A stretch of 64,000 nt of DNA from Methylocystis sp. L43 (GCF_015709525.1 NZ_JADNRA010000023.1:62001-126000), one strand, 5' to 3'; shown: positions 33,449 through 42,337, counted from the stretch's first letter. Notes: generated by a model from the sequence alone, not told the origin. Numbers and translations: made by a program.

Positions 33449-33721
33449 TCACGAATTCGGCATTTTCAGCAGCTCCTTATAGCCCTGCTGCGTCATCCAT
33501 CGTGCGCGGGCATAATGGCTGTGATAGACGCGCCGCGCACGTTCACGGTCGACGTCGGGATCAATGTTGAGGACGATCCGGCTCGCCTCCTCCCAGCCGG
33601 CGCCATCGCGCGCCGCATCGAGCAGGCGGAGATATACGATCATATGCGAGAGATCGTAGTCGGTCAGCTCGAGCGTCGTCGGCGCTACCTCTGCGACCGT
33701 GTTGGACTGATTGGGGATCAC
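33449..33721 (-). CDS. DUF2285-family small protein
   Basis: This 90-residue protein has the DUF2285 pattern of alphaproteobacterial mobile elements: a central IVYLRLLDAARDGAGWEEA, then IVLNIDPDVDRERARRVYHS and HYARARWMTQQGYKELL. Proteins with this domain often accompany an HTH regulator and conjugation genes; the molecular function is unclear, probably DNA binding. No partner HTH gene lies directly beside it. Confidence 0.75.
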   Translation of the reverse strand: MIPNQSNTVAEVAPTTLELTDYDLSHMIVYLRLLDAARDGAGWEEASRIVLNIDPDVDRERARRVYHSHYARARWMTQQGYKELLKMPNS

Positions 33722-34211
33722 GGTTGGCCTCCGTTAAAGCGCAGCCTATGCTTTGATCGCTCATCGTAAGGCTACAGCCGCAAGGTAGCCGATAGCGCCG
33801 ATATGTGGCGGCATTCAGGGTGCGCGGAGCGACAAGCGCAGCCACGCGTCGCGACGCTATGCAGCGGCTGGCGAGCGATCGGGGCAAGCTGTGCGAACGA
33901 CACGCGGCTCCTGTCGCGTACAGTAATCGAACCGCGACAGAGCGCCAGGATGGATAGCGCGACCGACTTGGTGGTCGCGAGGGGAGGTTCACGTGACAGG
34001 GAGCGAAAAGCGGAATGGGTGTTGGTCTCGTCCCGGCCGGAAATCTACGCGAGCGCATGAATGGCCATAGTCCCCGATGCGAGCGTAGAGACGCCAAAGG
34101 GCTATTACCCGGCCCGCCTTTCGGAAAATTGCGACCTCTGGTCCGAGTGAGCATAGCGACGGCGCGCCGCGCGCCGACACGAGGCCAGTGCGAGCCCGAC
34201 AGGCGGGCGCT
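33722..34211. other. No gene seen
   Basis: All frames here are arginine- and serine-rich and lack family resemblance or good start regions. The stretch would carry the promoter of the DUF2285 gene. Nothing else is identifiable. Confidence 0.4.
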
Positions 34212-34337
34212 GTGATCGGCGCCGTAGCCGAGCCAACACGGATAGTGCTTGAATTCGCGCACACAATCATGCAGGCGTATCTCGTCGCACGTGAATTACG
34301 AAAATTAAACAACGATCAATGCCGGCTTTTCACCTGA
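34212..34337 (+). CDS. Possible 41-residue protein
   Basis: GTG at 34212 opens a short frame (IGAVAEPTRIVLEFAHT..., ending NNDQCRLFT) with balanced composition, unlike the arginine-rich frames around it. It is predicted helical. No clear Shine-Dalgarno precedes it and no homologue is recognised. It could be the end of a decayed gene. Confidence 0.25.
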   Translation: MIGAVAEPTRIVLEFAHTIMQAYLVARELRKLNNDQCRLFT

Positions 34338-34444
34338 ACAGCAAGCGTTTGGCGAAAGATATCAACGACGCCTTGTTCGATACTCTTCTCGAAGGTCTGG
34401 TGCTTTGCAGCCGCTGTGCGACCGTCCTCAACGGAATGGTTCAT
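34316..34444 (-). CDS. Possible 42-residue protein downstream of second ssb
   Basis: The minus frame from ATG 34444 encodes a 42-residue helical product (MNHSVEDGRTAAAKHQTFEK..., ending QTLAVQVKSRH). It lies 72 bases after the ssb stop, in the same direction and the same frame, with open sequence between (TSKREGLEIALRA), so readthrough or an earlier non-ATG start is possible. Composition is protein-like. It is probably the last gene of the ssb operon; function unknown. Confidence 0.4.
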   Translation of the reverse strand: MNHSVEDGRTAAAKHQTFEKSIEQGVVDIFRQTLAVQVKSRH

Positions 34445-34516
34445 GGCGCGCAACGCAATCTCCAAGCCTTCCCGTTTTGAGGTCGCCTGGATGCCCGACG
34501 TGTCGGCCGCAGCTGA

Positions 34517-34867
34517 TTACGCGGCGTTTTCTTCACCCCCATCAGTCCGGCTTAAGAGGTCGAAAACGTTGGCGACGACGTCCACGCCGTAAATCGTCTT
34601 GCCGTCCTTCTCATAGGATGTTTCAGCAACGCGACATTCGGCGTAGATCGGCGCGCCCTTCCTGACATTCTTCAACACGAAAGCCGAGTCGCGCTCATTC
34701 AAGACGGTGACCGTAACCCAGTCGGTCTTCTCAATGCGCTCGCGCGATTTCTTGTCGGTCCAACTCCGGTTCGTCGCCACGCTGATCTTGGCGATTTTGC
34801 CATCATCGAACCCCTTGGGCTCTTGCCCAACATAGCCTCGTAGGATGAAAAGATTGGTTGTTCTCAT
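34517..34867 (-). CDS. Second single-stranded DNA-binding protein
   Basis: This 116-residue protein starts at MRTTNLFILRGYVGQEP with GGAGAGA upstream. OB-fold SSB features are present: NLFILRGYVGQEPKGFDDGK, KISVATNRSWTDKK, TDWVTVTVLNERDSAFVL, VRKGAPIYAECRVAETSYE, VDVVANVFDLL. The C-terminus is short (SRTDGGEENAA), without the usual protein-interaction tip. Together with the ssb at 32143 it gives two divergent SSBs in the same leading region. A further in-frame start at 34939 was not used because it overlaps the shared 22-bp motif. Confidence 0.85.
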   Translation of the reverse strand: MRTTNLFILRGYVGQEPKGFDDGKIAKISVATNRSWTDKKSRERIEKTDWVTVTVLNERDSAFVLKNVRKGAPIYAECRVAETSYEKDGKTIYGVDVVANVFDLLSRTDGGEENAA

Positions 34868-34929
34868 TGCGTCTCTCCAATCATGCGAACTGATCATCGT
34901 CCGATTTCCACGACGGAAATGCCGCGCGC

Positions 34930-34951
34930 CGGTTAGCATTTTATTAGAAGC
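34930..34951 (+). promoter_or_regulatory. Shared 22-bp motif, copy 3 (before second ssb)
   Basis: CATTTTATTAGA here is identical to the core of the copy before the traK-like gene (12 bases), with 17 of 22 positions matching overall. It lies about 63 bases before the ssb start and in the opposite orientation relative to the gene. Confidence 0.35.
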
Positions 34952-35111
34952 ATGGCGATAATGTGATTGTCTCGAACAGGGATTTTGGCATTAACATAAA
35001 GCCGCGCGCAGCGGCAGGCTTCGTGCGCTCAGCCTGCGGGAAGTCAAACACGAACCCTTTGCCTCGACGCCGCCGCAAGGTCGGTCAAGAGGAAAGGCGC
35101 CGCCGGCGCCG

Positions 35112-36275
35112 ATGCGAGGATGCTCGGTCGATCAGGGCTCGGCCCAAACGCGGCACGATCAAGCTGAGAAGGGACACGGCCGTTTGAAGGAACGGATTGA
35201 TACGCTCGATGAATTGCGGGCTTTGGCGATCGGCGCTGTGATGCTGTCGCATTTCGCGCTCGCCTTCGGCTCGCAATCGATCGTCGCGTTCTGGCTCAAC
35301 CTTCCTGATCTCAGCGTCGGCGTCGATCTGTTCTTTGTGATTTCAGGTTTCCTGATCTTCCAGAATCTCGCCGATCTGGCAGAATCGGCCAACACTTTCA
35401 CGCGAGTTGTCGGGGCCTTCTATGCGCGCCGGGTGACCCGGGTCGCGCTTCCGGCGTGGACGATCCTCGCAGTGATCGCGCTGGCCGATCTTGAACCCCC
35501 AGCGTCGAGCGCCAACGACTTTTGGGCGGCGTCGGCGTTCGTTGCCAACGTCCATTGGGCGCGATGTGAGATCGACGCCCGCTGCGGCGACGCGCTCGCG
35601 ACATCTCACTTCTGGTCGCTGGCGAGCGAAGCACAATTCTATTTCCTGGCGCCAGCGCTTCTGCTAGCGCGAGCGCGCGCGCCGCTCTACGTGGTTATCA
35701 CAGCCATTCTGCTTCTCGCGCTTATTCCCCACCCGCACGGCTCCCTGCTCTGGGCGCTGCGCCCGGAAGCGCTTTTGCTTGGCGCGGCGCTCGCCAGCGA
35801 GGTGCGGCGGCGCGCCACCTGGCTGGTGAAGGCGCCGCCGGTGACCGCTGGAGTGGCTGCATGGTGGAGTCTGGTCGCGTCCATGATGGCGCGAATTGCA
35901 ATTGGCCCCTTCTCGGGGTTGGCGTGGGCGCTGGTCGCGCTGATCAGCGCCGGCGTTGTTCTGGGACGCCTTAAAGGCCCGCCCATCGCGGGCCCTGTCG
36001 GCAATGCCGTTCGTAGGGCCGGCCGGGTGTCGTTTTCGGTCTATCTCGTCCACCTGCCGCTGATCGGCGTCGCGGCGGAATCATTTGCCGCCAAGATCGG
36101 TGTAACGCCTGCTGTCTTTGGCGCTCTGGCCGCGATCGCCGCCGCGACGATCGTGGTCGAGTTCGCGATCGTACAGCCGGCGGCGCAGCTCGGCCGAGCC
36201 TGGAGCGCGCGCATCGCTCTTAAAGAAGCGCCAATGAGAAGCAGCCGCGCAAAAATTCGGTCGAGCGCCATGTGA
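35112..36275 (+). CDS. Acyltransferase-3 family membrane protein
   Basis: This protein of up to 387 residues has about ten transmembrane helices. The family motifs are VMLSHFALAF near the N-terminus, SVGVDLFFVISGFLIFQNL and TSHFWSLASEAQFYFLAPALL. Such proteins transfer acyl groups (often O-acetyl) to cell-surface glycans or lipids from the inner membrane. The ATG at 35112 may be too early: the conserved part begins after a TTG at 35184, preceded by AGAAGGGA. The last 30 residues are basic and less conserved. No glycan operon surrounds it. Confidence 0.85.
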   Translation: MRGCSVDQGSAQTRHDQAEKGHGRLKERIDTLDELRALAIGAVMLSHFALAFGSQSIVAFWLNLPDLSVGVDLFFVISGFLIFQNLADLAESANTFTRVVGAFYARRVTRVALPAWTILAVIALADLEPPASSANDFWAASAFVANVHWARCEIDARCGDALATSHFWSLASEAQFYFLAPALLLARARAPLYVVITAILLLALIPHPHGSLLWALRPEALLLGAALASEVRRRATWLVKAPPVTAGVAAWWSLVASMMARIAIGPFSGLAWALVALISAGVVLGRLKGPPIAGPVGNAVRRAGRVSFSVYLVHLPLIGVAAESFAAKIGVTPAVFGALAAIAAATIVVEFAIVQPAAQLGRAWSARIALKEAPMRSSRAKIRSSAM

Positions 36276-36622
36276 GGGCGAACGCTCTTCTGCGGCAACG
36301 GCGCTTGCGAAAGTACCGCTGCAATGCGATCGCCACGGCTCAACAAATCTCGACGGAATGCGTTGCCGGTGAAGCGTACTCCCAGAATTTCAATTTGAGC
36401 CGCATGTCGCTCATCAGCACGACGGGCGTCCACGCATGTCGACAATCGCGTTCGACCGCAGATTTGTTCCACAGCTTCGAACACGTAGCCGCAGGCGCGC
36501 CGCCTTAGGGGCCTGGCATCGAACAATTGCCGAATTATCGCCTTAACAATTCGCAACGCTTGCAGCGCTTCCTGTAGCATACCGATCACGCGCTCAGAGC
36601 ACGAGACGACCGGACATTTGGT
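36276..36622. other. No confident gene
   Basis: A minus-strand frame crosses this stretch and overlaps the acyltransferase end; the plus frame is also open but low in coding quality. Neither can be assigned. Confidence 0.3.
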
Positions 36623-37144
36623 TTGATGCGGCACAATGTGAGTTTGCGAAAGAGAAGGACTGACCATGGACGCGTCTGGTGTCCGTCGTTGCGCCTGTAC
36701 TTCCCACGAATTTTCCGAGTTTCGCGGAAGGCCGCCAAAGGAGCGCGCCAAAAGGACCCGCAAACGCTCCAACATATCGCTTACACGCTTGATCCGAGCG
36801 CCATGGCGGCAATCCGTGGGTGCGTTGTCGATGAAATCGATCACCTCCACCACGAAGTATCGCATTCGCTAATCCTCCGATATCACTGGTCAAGATCGCT
36901 CGCCAGTTCTTATCTTGAGGGCGTCGAAGACGTCATGGACCCATGCAACAGCTCAGAACTTTTCGAAGTCGATGACGCGATATTCACGCTCACCGAGCGG
37001 CCGACGCGCGTGGACTGGCCAGCGCCGATGATCATCTATGTCGCAGAGATTTACGACACACAAAGTGAGATCTGCGCCGAACATTTTGAAGTTATCGTTG
37101 GTCCGGATGGACGGCCCGAGCCCCGAGAATTGCTCGGGGCATAA
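36623..37144 (+). CDS. Hypothetical protein, start uncertain
   Basis: The frame encodes up to 173 residues. Its second half is convincing as protein (SSELFEVDDAIFTLTERPT, PMIIYVAEIYDTQSEICAEH, VIVGPDGRPEPRELL); the first 60 residues are basic and less so. Starts at 36803 (MAAIRGCVVDEIDHL) or 36935 (MDPCNSSELF) are reasonable. No family is recognised. Confidence 0.35.
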   Translation: MMRHNVSLRKRRTDHGRVWCPSLRLYFPRIFRVSRKAAKGARQKDPQTLQHIAYTLDPSAMAAIRGCVVDEIDHLHHEVSHSLILRYHWSRSLASSYLEGVEDVMDPCNSSELFEVDDAIFTLTERPTRVDWPAPMIIYVAEIYDTQSEICAEHFEVIVGPDGRPEPRELLGA

Positions 37145-37368
37145 TCGGCGTCTTCGCTACGATCTCAGCGAGCGCTGGCGAGGCGATCGAAGCGTCTTGG
37201 ACATCGATGTGGACGGGGCTCGACGAGAGCGAGCTAATCCGATAATGCGGTTTTGGAATTATCCCAGTTGGGATATTCGACTTAACTAGATGCGCGGCTC
37301 GAAGCCGTTAAAAGTTTCTTCAGCCGAACTCCGTCTAAATCATCGAACCAATGGCCTGGGACGAGAGC

Positions 37369-37755
37369 ATGAGCGAGAAGGCGGATCTTGAGAAAAAAGC
37401 CGTCGGGACGCTGCAGCGCTATCGCGAAGCATATGCCAGGGCCGAGGCGCTGGAACAGGAGGCGGCGGCGGCGCGCCAGGACGTTTTTACAAGGCTCAAT
37501 CGCTTGGAAATCGCGAAGGCCAAGGAAGTGGCTGTGCGCGTGAGACCCGAAATCGTCGCTGCCGACCAGGCCGCCATTTGCAGGCTGACTGAAATCCGCA
37601 TCGCCTTGAGCGAAGCGACCGCGGAGCTAGATTCGGCCTTCCGGACCCTCGCCGCCTTGGATGAGCAGTTGGGCTATATCCCTGGTGTCAGCGTCGCGAA
37701 ACCTAATGGGAGCTACGTTGGAGGCAGTGCCGAAGAAAACGGCGAACTCCCTTGA
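37369..37755 (+). CDS. Coiled-coil hypothetical protein
   Basis: This 128-residue protein starts at MSEKADLEKKAVGTLQ (an in-frame ATG at 37351 adds six residues). Residues 5-105 are almost wholly helical with heptad-like Ala/Leu/Glu spacing (YARAEALEQEAAAARQDV, LTEIRIALSEATAELDS), so a coiled coil is likely. The tail is Gly/Asn-rich. Function is unknown and it has no obvious operon partner. Confidence 0.6.
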   Translation: MSEKADLEKKAVGTLQRYREAYARAEALEQEAAAARQDVFTRLNRLEIAKAKEVAVRVRPEIVAADQAAICRLTEIRIALSEATAELDSAFRTLAALDEQLGYIPGVSVAKPNGSYVGGSAEENGELP

Positions 37756-38023
37756 CCCACGGCTCTCGCGCTGCCTGCGATGCGGTGGGCTAGAGTCATT
37801 CTTGCATCCCCTAGGGGTTCCCGAAATTCTGCGCCCCTACAGGTCGCGGCGCCTTCCTCTTCGATGCGCCTTCGAATCCGCGTCCGTCCACACACGAAGA
37901 CGCCCGCCTAGGCCGATGGCGGCACGGATCGAATATACACTCTTGCTAACCTGCGCGCGGCGTGGCGTCACGGATACGTCAATCCTGAAGCTGTTGCCTC
38001 GCCCCATACCGATCCGCCAAACG

Positions 38024-38971
38024 TTAGCCCTGCGGCGTGAACGCATCCGATCGGATGTCTTTCATGCTGGCTCCGCGCATGAAGAAATCACGCTTCAGCC
38101 GTTTCACCAGATTTTCGCCGCCACACAGAAAAATTGCGCTGTCCTTGACGTTTTGCTCTGCGTGCAGGGCTGTCGCCGCAACGTCTCCTCCGGCCGGAGC
38201 ATTTGGATCAAGCAGGCATGGTCGGTAGTCGACATGCGCCCGCGTCCGGCTCAGCGCTTTCAGCTCTTCATCAAGATAGAGGCCATCACGGCTGCGTGCG
38301 CCGTGGTAAAGACGAATTGGACCGAGATGGCCCCGCTTCAGAGCGTCTCGCAACACGCCATAGAGTGGCGCAAGACCCGTCCCGGCGCCGATCAGCAGCA
38401 GGCGCTGCTCCTCGTGGACGCCTTCGTAAAAGCATGTCCCGGACGGACCCGCGACATGCAAGCGGTCGCCCGGCTTGAATTCTCCCAGCCGTCGGCTCAT
38501 TCGGCCATTTTCATACAGTCGGATATGCATCTCGAGAAATGGATCGTCCTCGGGATGGCTCGCGAGCGAGTAATGACGTCTTAAATCGCCATCCGCGACA
38601 AGTTCGAGGAACTGCCCTGGCCGATACGCAAAATCATCTGCATCGACACGCAGTCGGATCACATCCGGCGCGAGCGGCTCAATCGCTCGAATGACTGCAT
38701 CCCGCCGCGCTCCGACGTCGTCCGGTCGCGTAATCGTCAGCGGCGACGCCGGCAAACAGACACAGGGCAGAAAAAAGCCGAGCGCCTTCTGACCCTCTGT
38801 CAAGCCAACTTGCGACTCTGGCGGAGGGACGCCTTCGACCGCGCGATGCAGACAAGTCTGACAATTGCCGGACCGGCACGACGAAGGCGCGTCGATGCCG
38901 GCGCGCTCCAGCGCTTCAAGCACAGTTTCACCTAGCCTGAGTTCGACCGAACGATCCTCGAACTTCAGCAT
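38024..38971 (-). CDS. 2Fe-2S ferredoxin / FAD / NAD(P)H reductase
   Basis: This 315-residue protein is a fused electron-transfer chain: an N-terminal plant-type [2Fe-2S] domain (Cys32, Cys37, Cys40 in SCRSGNCQTC, and Cys70 in FFLPCVC), an FAD-binding barrel (RHYSLASHPEDD), and a nucleotide-binding domain (LLIGAGTGLAPLYG, FLCGGENLVK). The layout is like the reductases of aromatic and methane oxygenases. It lies 4 bases after the truncated haemoglobin gene, so it probably reduces that globin for NO or O2 chemistry. A free-standing oxygenase reductase role is possible. Confidence 0.9.
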   Translation of the reverse strand: MLKFEDRSVELRLGETVLEALERAGIDAPSSCRSGNCQTCLHRAVEGVPPPESQVGLTEGQKALGFFLPCVCLPASPLTITRPDDVGARRDAVIRAIEPLAPDVIRLRVDADDFAYRPGQFLELVADGDLRRHYSLASHPEDDPFLEMHIRLYENGRMSRRLGEFKPGDRLHVAGPSGTCFYEGVHEEQRLLLIGAGTGLAPLYGVLRDALKRGHLGPIRLYHGARSRDGLYLDEELKALSRTRAHVDYRPCLLDPNAPAGGDVAATALHAEQNVKDSAIFLCGGENLVKRLKRDFFMRGASMKDIRSDAFTPQG

Positions 38972-38975
38972 CGGA

Positions 38976-39341
38976 TCAACGGTTCAGTACGTCATCACGA
39001 ACGGAATTTGCAATCGCCGCGACTTCCTTAACCTCTTTTTCTGGCACGCCAAGGTCACGGAGCGTGTAGTTCAGATTTTCGATTACCGCATCGACATGCG
39101 AATCATTGAGACCCTTCGCAACGAGACGCTTGTGCGCATTGCGCATGTCGGCTCCCGTGTAATTATTTGGACCCCCAAACGCCATGGTCAGGAATGATTT
39201 CTGTTTGGCGATTTGCTGATCCATGTCGACGCCATCAAAAAACCGCGCGATGCGACCGTCCGCGAGAACCTTGCGATAAAAAAGCTCAACTGCGGCATTA
39301 ACGGCGTTCTCGCCCCCGAGGCGCTCGTAGAGATTTGACAT
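38976..39341 (-). CDS. Group 1 truncated haemoglobin
   Basis: This 121-residue globin starts at MSNLYERLGGENAVNAAV, the group 1 signature start. Tyr22 is at the B10 position (LFYRKVL), the distal-helix region reads QQIAKQKSFLTMAFGG, and the proximal His is His70 in DMRNAHKRLV. Group 1 truncated haemoglobins bind O2 and detoxify NO. It is co-directional with the flavin reductase 4 bases downstream and with the sigma/anti-sigma pair upstream. Confidence 0.93.
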   Translation of the reverse strand: MSNLYERLGGENAVNAAVELFYRKVLADGRIARFFDGVDMDQQIAKQKSFLTMAFGGPNNYTGADMRNAHKRLVAKGLNDSHVDAVIENLNYTLRDLGVPEKEVKEVAAIANSVRDDVLNR

Positions 39342-39557
39342 GCCTTGCGTTCTCCCTGTTGCCGACCTTAGCGAGCCAACTTTTTCGGCTCGGACGTCAC
39401 TTAGACGCCGCGGCGCGGAGAATCTTACCTCGACCGGCGAGATTTTTTCGCTCGGAGAATGCCTCCCGCAGGAAATTCAATCATATAAGAAAAGCGTGAC
39501 GAAATTCGTAATGTCGCCGCTGACTCGATCGATAAGCCCCGGGACGAGCGCGCCGGC

Positions 39558-39803
39558 TCACCCGCGATCGGCCGCCTTTTCGGCGCGCACAAGCGCCAGC
39601 AATCCGAGATACACCTCTTCGCATTCGGGACATTGATGCATGTGGTGACGAACCTCGGGGAGGGTGGCGGCAGCGTCCAAGCCAGAGGCTTCCAACTCGG
39701 CGTAGCGCGGTAGACTATCGAAATAATCCGTGCAGGACATCTCTTCCCCGCTTTTGGCGGCGAAGATCGTATCAAGCAGGCGGGCAAATTCCTTTTGTTT
39801 CAT
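39558..39803 (-). CDS. Putative zinc-binding anti-sigma protein
   Basis: This 81-residue protein has a His/Cys cluster, RHHMHQCPECEEVYLGLL, resembling the zinc site of ZAS-type anti-sigma factors, plus an upstream SCTDYFDSLPRYAE segment. It starts 2 bases after the stop of the sigma factor gene, the classical sigma/anti-sigma arrangement. There is no transmembrane segment, so it would be cytoplasmic and might sense redox state or metal. The cluster and coupling are seen; the function is inferred. Confidence 0.65.
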   Translation of the reverse strand: MKQKEFARLLDTIFAAKSGEEMSCTDYFDSLPRYAELEASGLDAAATLPEVRHHMHQCPECEEVYLGLLALVRAEKAADRG

Positions 39804-39805
39804 TC

Positions 39806-40522
39806 CTAGCTTCCGGACTCAACCGTATTTGAGACGCTCTGTGACCGGAAAATCTTACCATCATCACTGAGATAAGTTTTGCGCGGGGGCGAGTCGAACG
39901 TAGCTATGATATCCTGATGCGTAACGCCTTCGGAAAGTAGCGCGGCCTTGAGGCGTTTTCGTGCATCATGAATAAGCTTGTATATGCTATTGCGATTGCC
40001 GCCGAGCCACTCGGCGACAAGATCAAGCGGCATGCACTGAAAAGCGTGAGCGACAAGCGCTTTTCGCTGGAGTGGCGTCAAAGAGTTCTCGATAAGGCGG
40101 ACCAACAAAGCCCACGCTTGTCGCCGTTCCAGACTACGCTCGGGTTCTGGAGCATCGGTCGGCCAGACCGGCATATCTTCGCCAAGACGCGCGCTATTCA
40201 CGACCGCCTTCCGCCAGCGTCGTCGTCGAAGCTCCCCAAGAGTGACGCGAACCGCGATCGAATAGGCCCATGTCGTAAATTTGCTCTCGCCACGAAATTG
40301 ATCGAGCTTCGACTGAATGAGGATAATGGCCTCCTGGGCGCAGTCCTCCGCCGTTTGATGCAAATCGTGGCCGAGCGACCAACCTCCAGGCGTTTCATTT
40401 CGCGAGAGAAATTTGATGATCGCACCAAGCACGAGCTCACGCAGCTCAGCCAGCGCGACAGCCTGATTCTGATCGCCTGCCCGTAGGGCCAATAACCACT
40501 CGGCGTTTGATCGTTGTCTCAT
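39806..40522 (-). CDS. ECF-like sigma-70 family factor
   Basis: This 238-residue protein starts at MRQRSNAEWLLALRAGD. Region 2 is recognisable (DLHQTAEDCAQEAIILIQSKL, GESKFTTWAYSIAVRV) and region 4 follows (LTPLQRKALVAHAFQCMPL, VAEWLGGNRNSIYKLIHDARKRL). The C-terminal 45 residues extend beyond the usual ECF end. It likely drives its own operon with the anti-sigma and possibly the globin genes downstream. Confidence 0.85.
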   Translation of the reverse strand: MRQRSNAEWLLALRAGDQNQAVALAELRELVLGAIIKFLSRNETPGGWSLGHDLHQTAEDCAQEAIILIQSKLDQFRGESKFTTWAYSIAVRVTLGELRRRRWRKAVVNSARLGEDMPVWPTDAPEPERSLERRQAWALLVRLIENSLTPLQRKALVAHAFQCMPLDLVAEWLGGNRNSIYKLIHDARKRLKAALLSEGVTHQDIIATFDSPPRKTYLSDDGKIFRSQSVSNTVESGS

Positions 40523-41288
40523 TTCGCAGTACGGATGACAGACAGGAAAACGGCTTGCGCGCAAAGGTTAGCATCAACATCGAAGCGACGCTATCCATAG
40601 GTCCTCCGACGCTTGGAGAGCCCTCTCCGGTCGGAAGAGATTTGGATCGGCGCTCGAGAAAAATCGCCCAGCGGTTGACGCGGTCCCGCACGCCGAGCGG
40701 ATGAGCCCGTCTGAACTCACGATCAGATCGGGAGGCCTCCCCCCGACCGACCCGGGGCGCGCGTTATATTTGGCTCGGGACGCGGCCGGCGCCAACCCGA
40801 CGAATGGCTGAAGACCAAGTGAGCTTGCAGAGTTCGACTGCCGGCGCGAAGTTTCAAACCTCCGGCCGGCAGTTAGTTGCTAAGCGCTTGAAGCAGCCCC
40901 AATTGGCCGGCACTGATCCAAGGAACGAGCAAGCACGCCGATTTGCCTCAACAGTTCTCGCGCTGGAATTCCCTCGGCGTCGATCGCTGCCTACTGCAGC
41001 CTCTCTGCAAAGGCGGTTCGGTTGAACAGTTTTTTTCTCGGTTTTTTCCGCGTGCTCAAATTTTTTTCTCATTATCGGGGCGTGGCGGCGGTCACGCCCT
41101 CGCTGGTTGCACGAATGGAATCCTGTTATAAGGGTCTTACCGGAAGCACGGCGATCATGCCCGGTATCAGGGCGTGCCGGTGAGATTGGCGGACACCGGC
41201 AAGCGGGGGCGGCGGCGACCTGGCTTTTTCGTGCGGAGCAGCTGGAGAACGGCGCGACCGTGGATGAACCGGCGGGGAGTCTTGCTCC
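40523..41288. other. No confident gene
   Basis: The stretch upstream of the sigma gene has short low-quality frames and several T-rich runs near 41029-41075 (GTTTTTTTCTCGG, AATTTTTTTCTC). It probably contains the sigma operon promoter. Nothing else is identifiable. Confidence 0.35.
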
Positions 41289-41627
41289 TTATTTCTGCGC
41301 CGCTTCCAAATGGGTCAACGCCTCTATGGCGTGTCCGATTGCGGTGGTGGCGTTCTCTTTCTTGCCTTCCACAATCGATGCCTTCAACTGCATTATTCCT
41401 TCCTTAATGTGCGGATTGTTCATCGCCTTTTCGGCAGCTTCAGCATGCTTGAGCGCGGCTTCGGCGTGCGTCACCAACACATCCGCGTGACCTCGTTTAC
41501 CATGGTCGATCGCTTCCTCGGTGTAGCTGATCGCCTCGGTCAAATGATCTTCGGCGAGCGCGAGGCGGGGCGCGAAGAATGCCGAGAAACCAAGACCCAG
41601 CGCGAGTGCGAAAATTCTGCGTTTCAT
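41289..41627 (-). CDS. SmbP-like small periplasmic metal-binding protein
   Basis: This 112-residue protein starts at MKRRIFALALGLGFSAF; a signal peptide ends near RLALAED. The mature protein is an all-helical repeat with regularly placed His and Glu (AIDHGKRGHADVLVTHAEAA, LKHAEAAEKAMNNPHIKEG, AIGHAIEALTHLEAAQK). This matches the SmbP family first described from Nitrosomonas as a copper-binding periplasmic protein. It has fewer His than the prototype. It stands alone on the minus strand. Confidence 0.75.
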   Translation of the reverse strand: MKRRIFALALGLGFSAFFAPRLALAEDHLTEAISYTEEAIDHGKRGHADVLVTHAEAALKHAEAAEKAMNNPHIKEGIMQLKASIVEGKKENATTAIGHAIEALTHLEAAQK

Positions 41628-42337
41628 TGGAAGTGTCTCCGTGAACATTCCGGAAGGGAATCATACTATTGATGACTGGCGCATGAATTCGAGATTGGAT
41701 AAGGGCTCCATCTCGCCGTCCTGGCCGCGCTTTGGCGGGGTGCCTGCCGCAGGTGACGAATGGATGGCCCGCGGGACCGATCGGGCAAGCCGGAAGGCCG
41801 TATCGATACCTTATGCTGAGCCTATCCGAATTTTGTCAGTCTTCCCGAAACCGCGACGCTACCTAAGAGCCGTGGAACGAGCGCCGTTCACATATTGGAG
41901 CGCAGGCTACCCGCGCCGCAGAAAGGGCCCAGAGATAGCGGCCAGGTAGATCTCATAGAATTGCATCGGATTGATCAAATCGTGCATGAGATCGAGCGGC
42001 TGCTTTCGCAGAGGGAAACTTCGGGGGCACGCGGAAGATCAAGCACCTATTAGGAGATGCGGGCTGCGTGGAAGCCTGGCCGGCCTTATTCAGAACTTTC
42101 TGAAAAAGCCCTCCGGCCCCCTCGAGGGTTGCTTTCCGTTTTGGAAAATCCACGAAATCTGACGCGCTCCTGCGGCGTCGCCGCGAAGACCCGACCGTGG
42201 ATGCAACGGCGCGCAACGTTTTCCGCTTTAAGGAAGAGGAATCGTGTGGCAGTCGCATTGTTTCAATAAAACACGAAAAAATAGAGCGCTATCATAACCG
42301 AGTCTGGAACCGAGTTGACCCGCGACGAGCGGAGTTG
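41628..42337. other. No confident gene
   Basis: One plus-strand frame stays open from about 41820 to 42050 (reading YPNFVSLPETATLPKS, later LIELHRIDQIVHEIERLL) but has no normal start; it may be a decayed gene. The remainder is unremarkable. The first bases carry the SmbP-like gene promoter. Confidence 0.3.

Noticed and set aside
33561-34262. 233-codon minus-strand frame
   Set aside because: Arg/Ser/Pro-rich throughout and overlapping the DUF2285 gene; no recognisable domain.
36041-36865. 274-codon minus-strand frame starting MRYFVVEVIDFIDNA
   Set aside because: The first 20 residues look protein-like, but the frame overlaps the acyltransferase gene by more than 200 bases, is rich in Arg and Cys downstream and matches no family. 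Kept only as an ambiguity beside the plus-strand gene at 36623.
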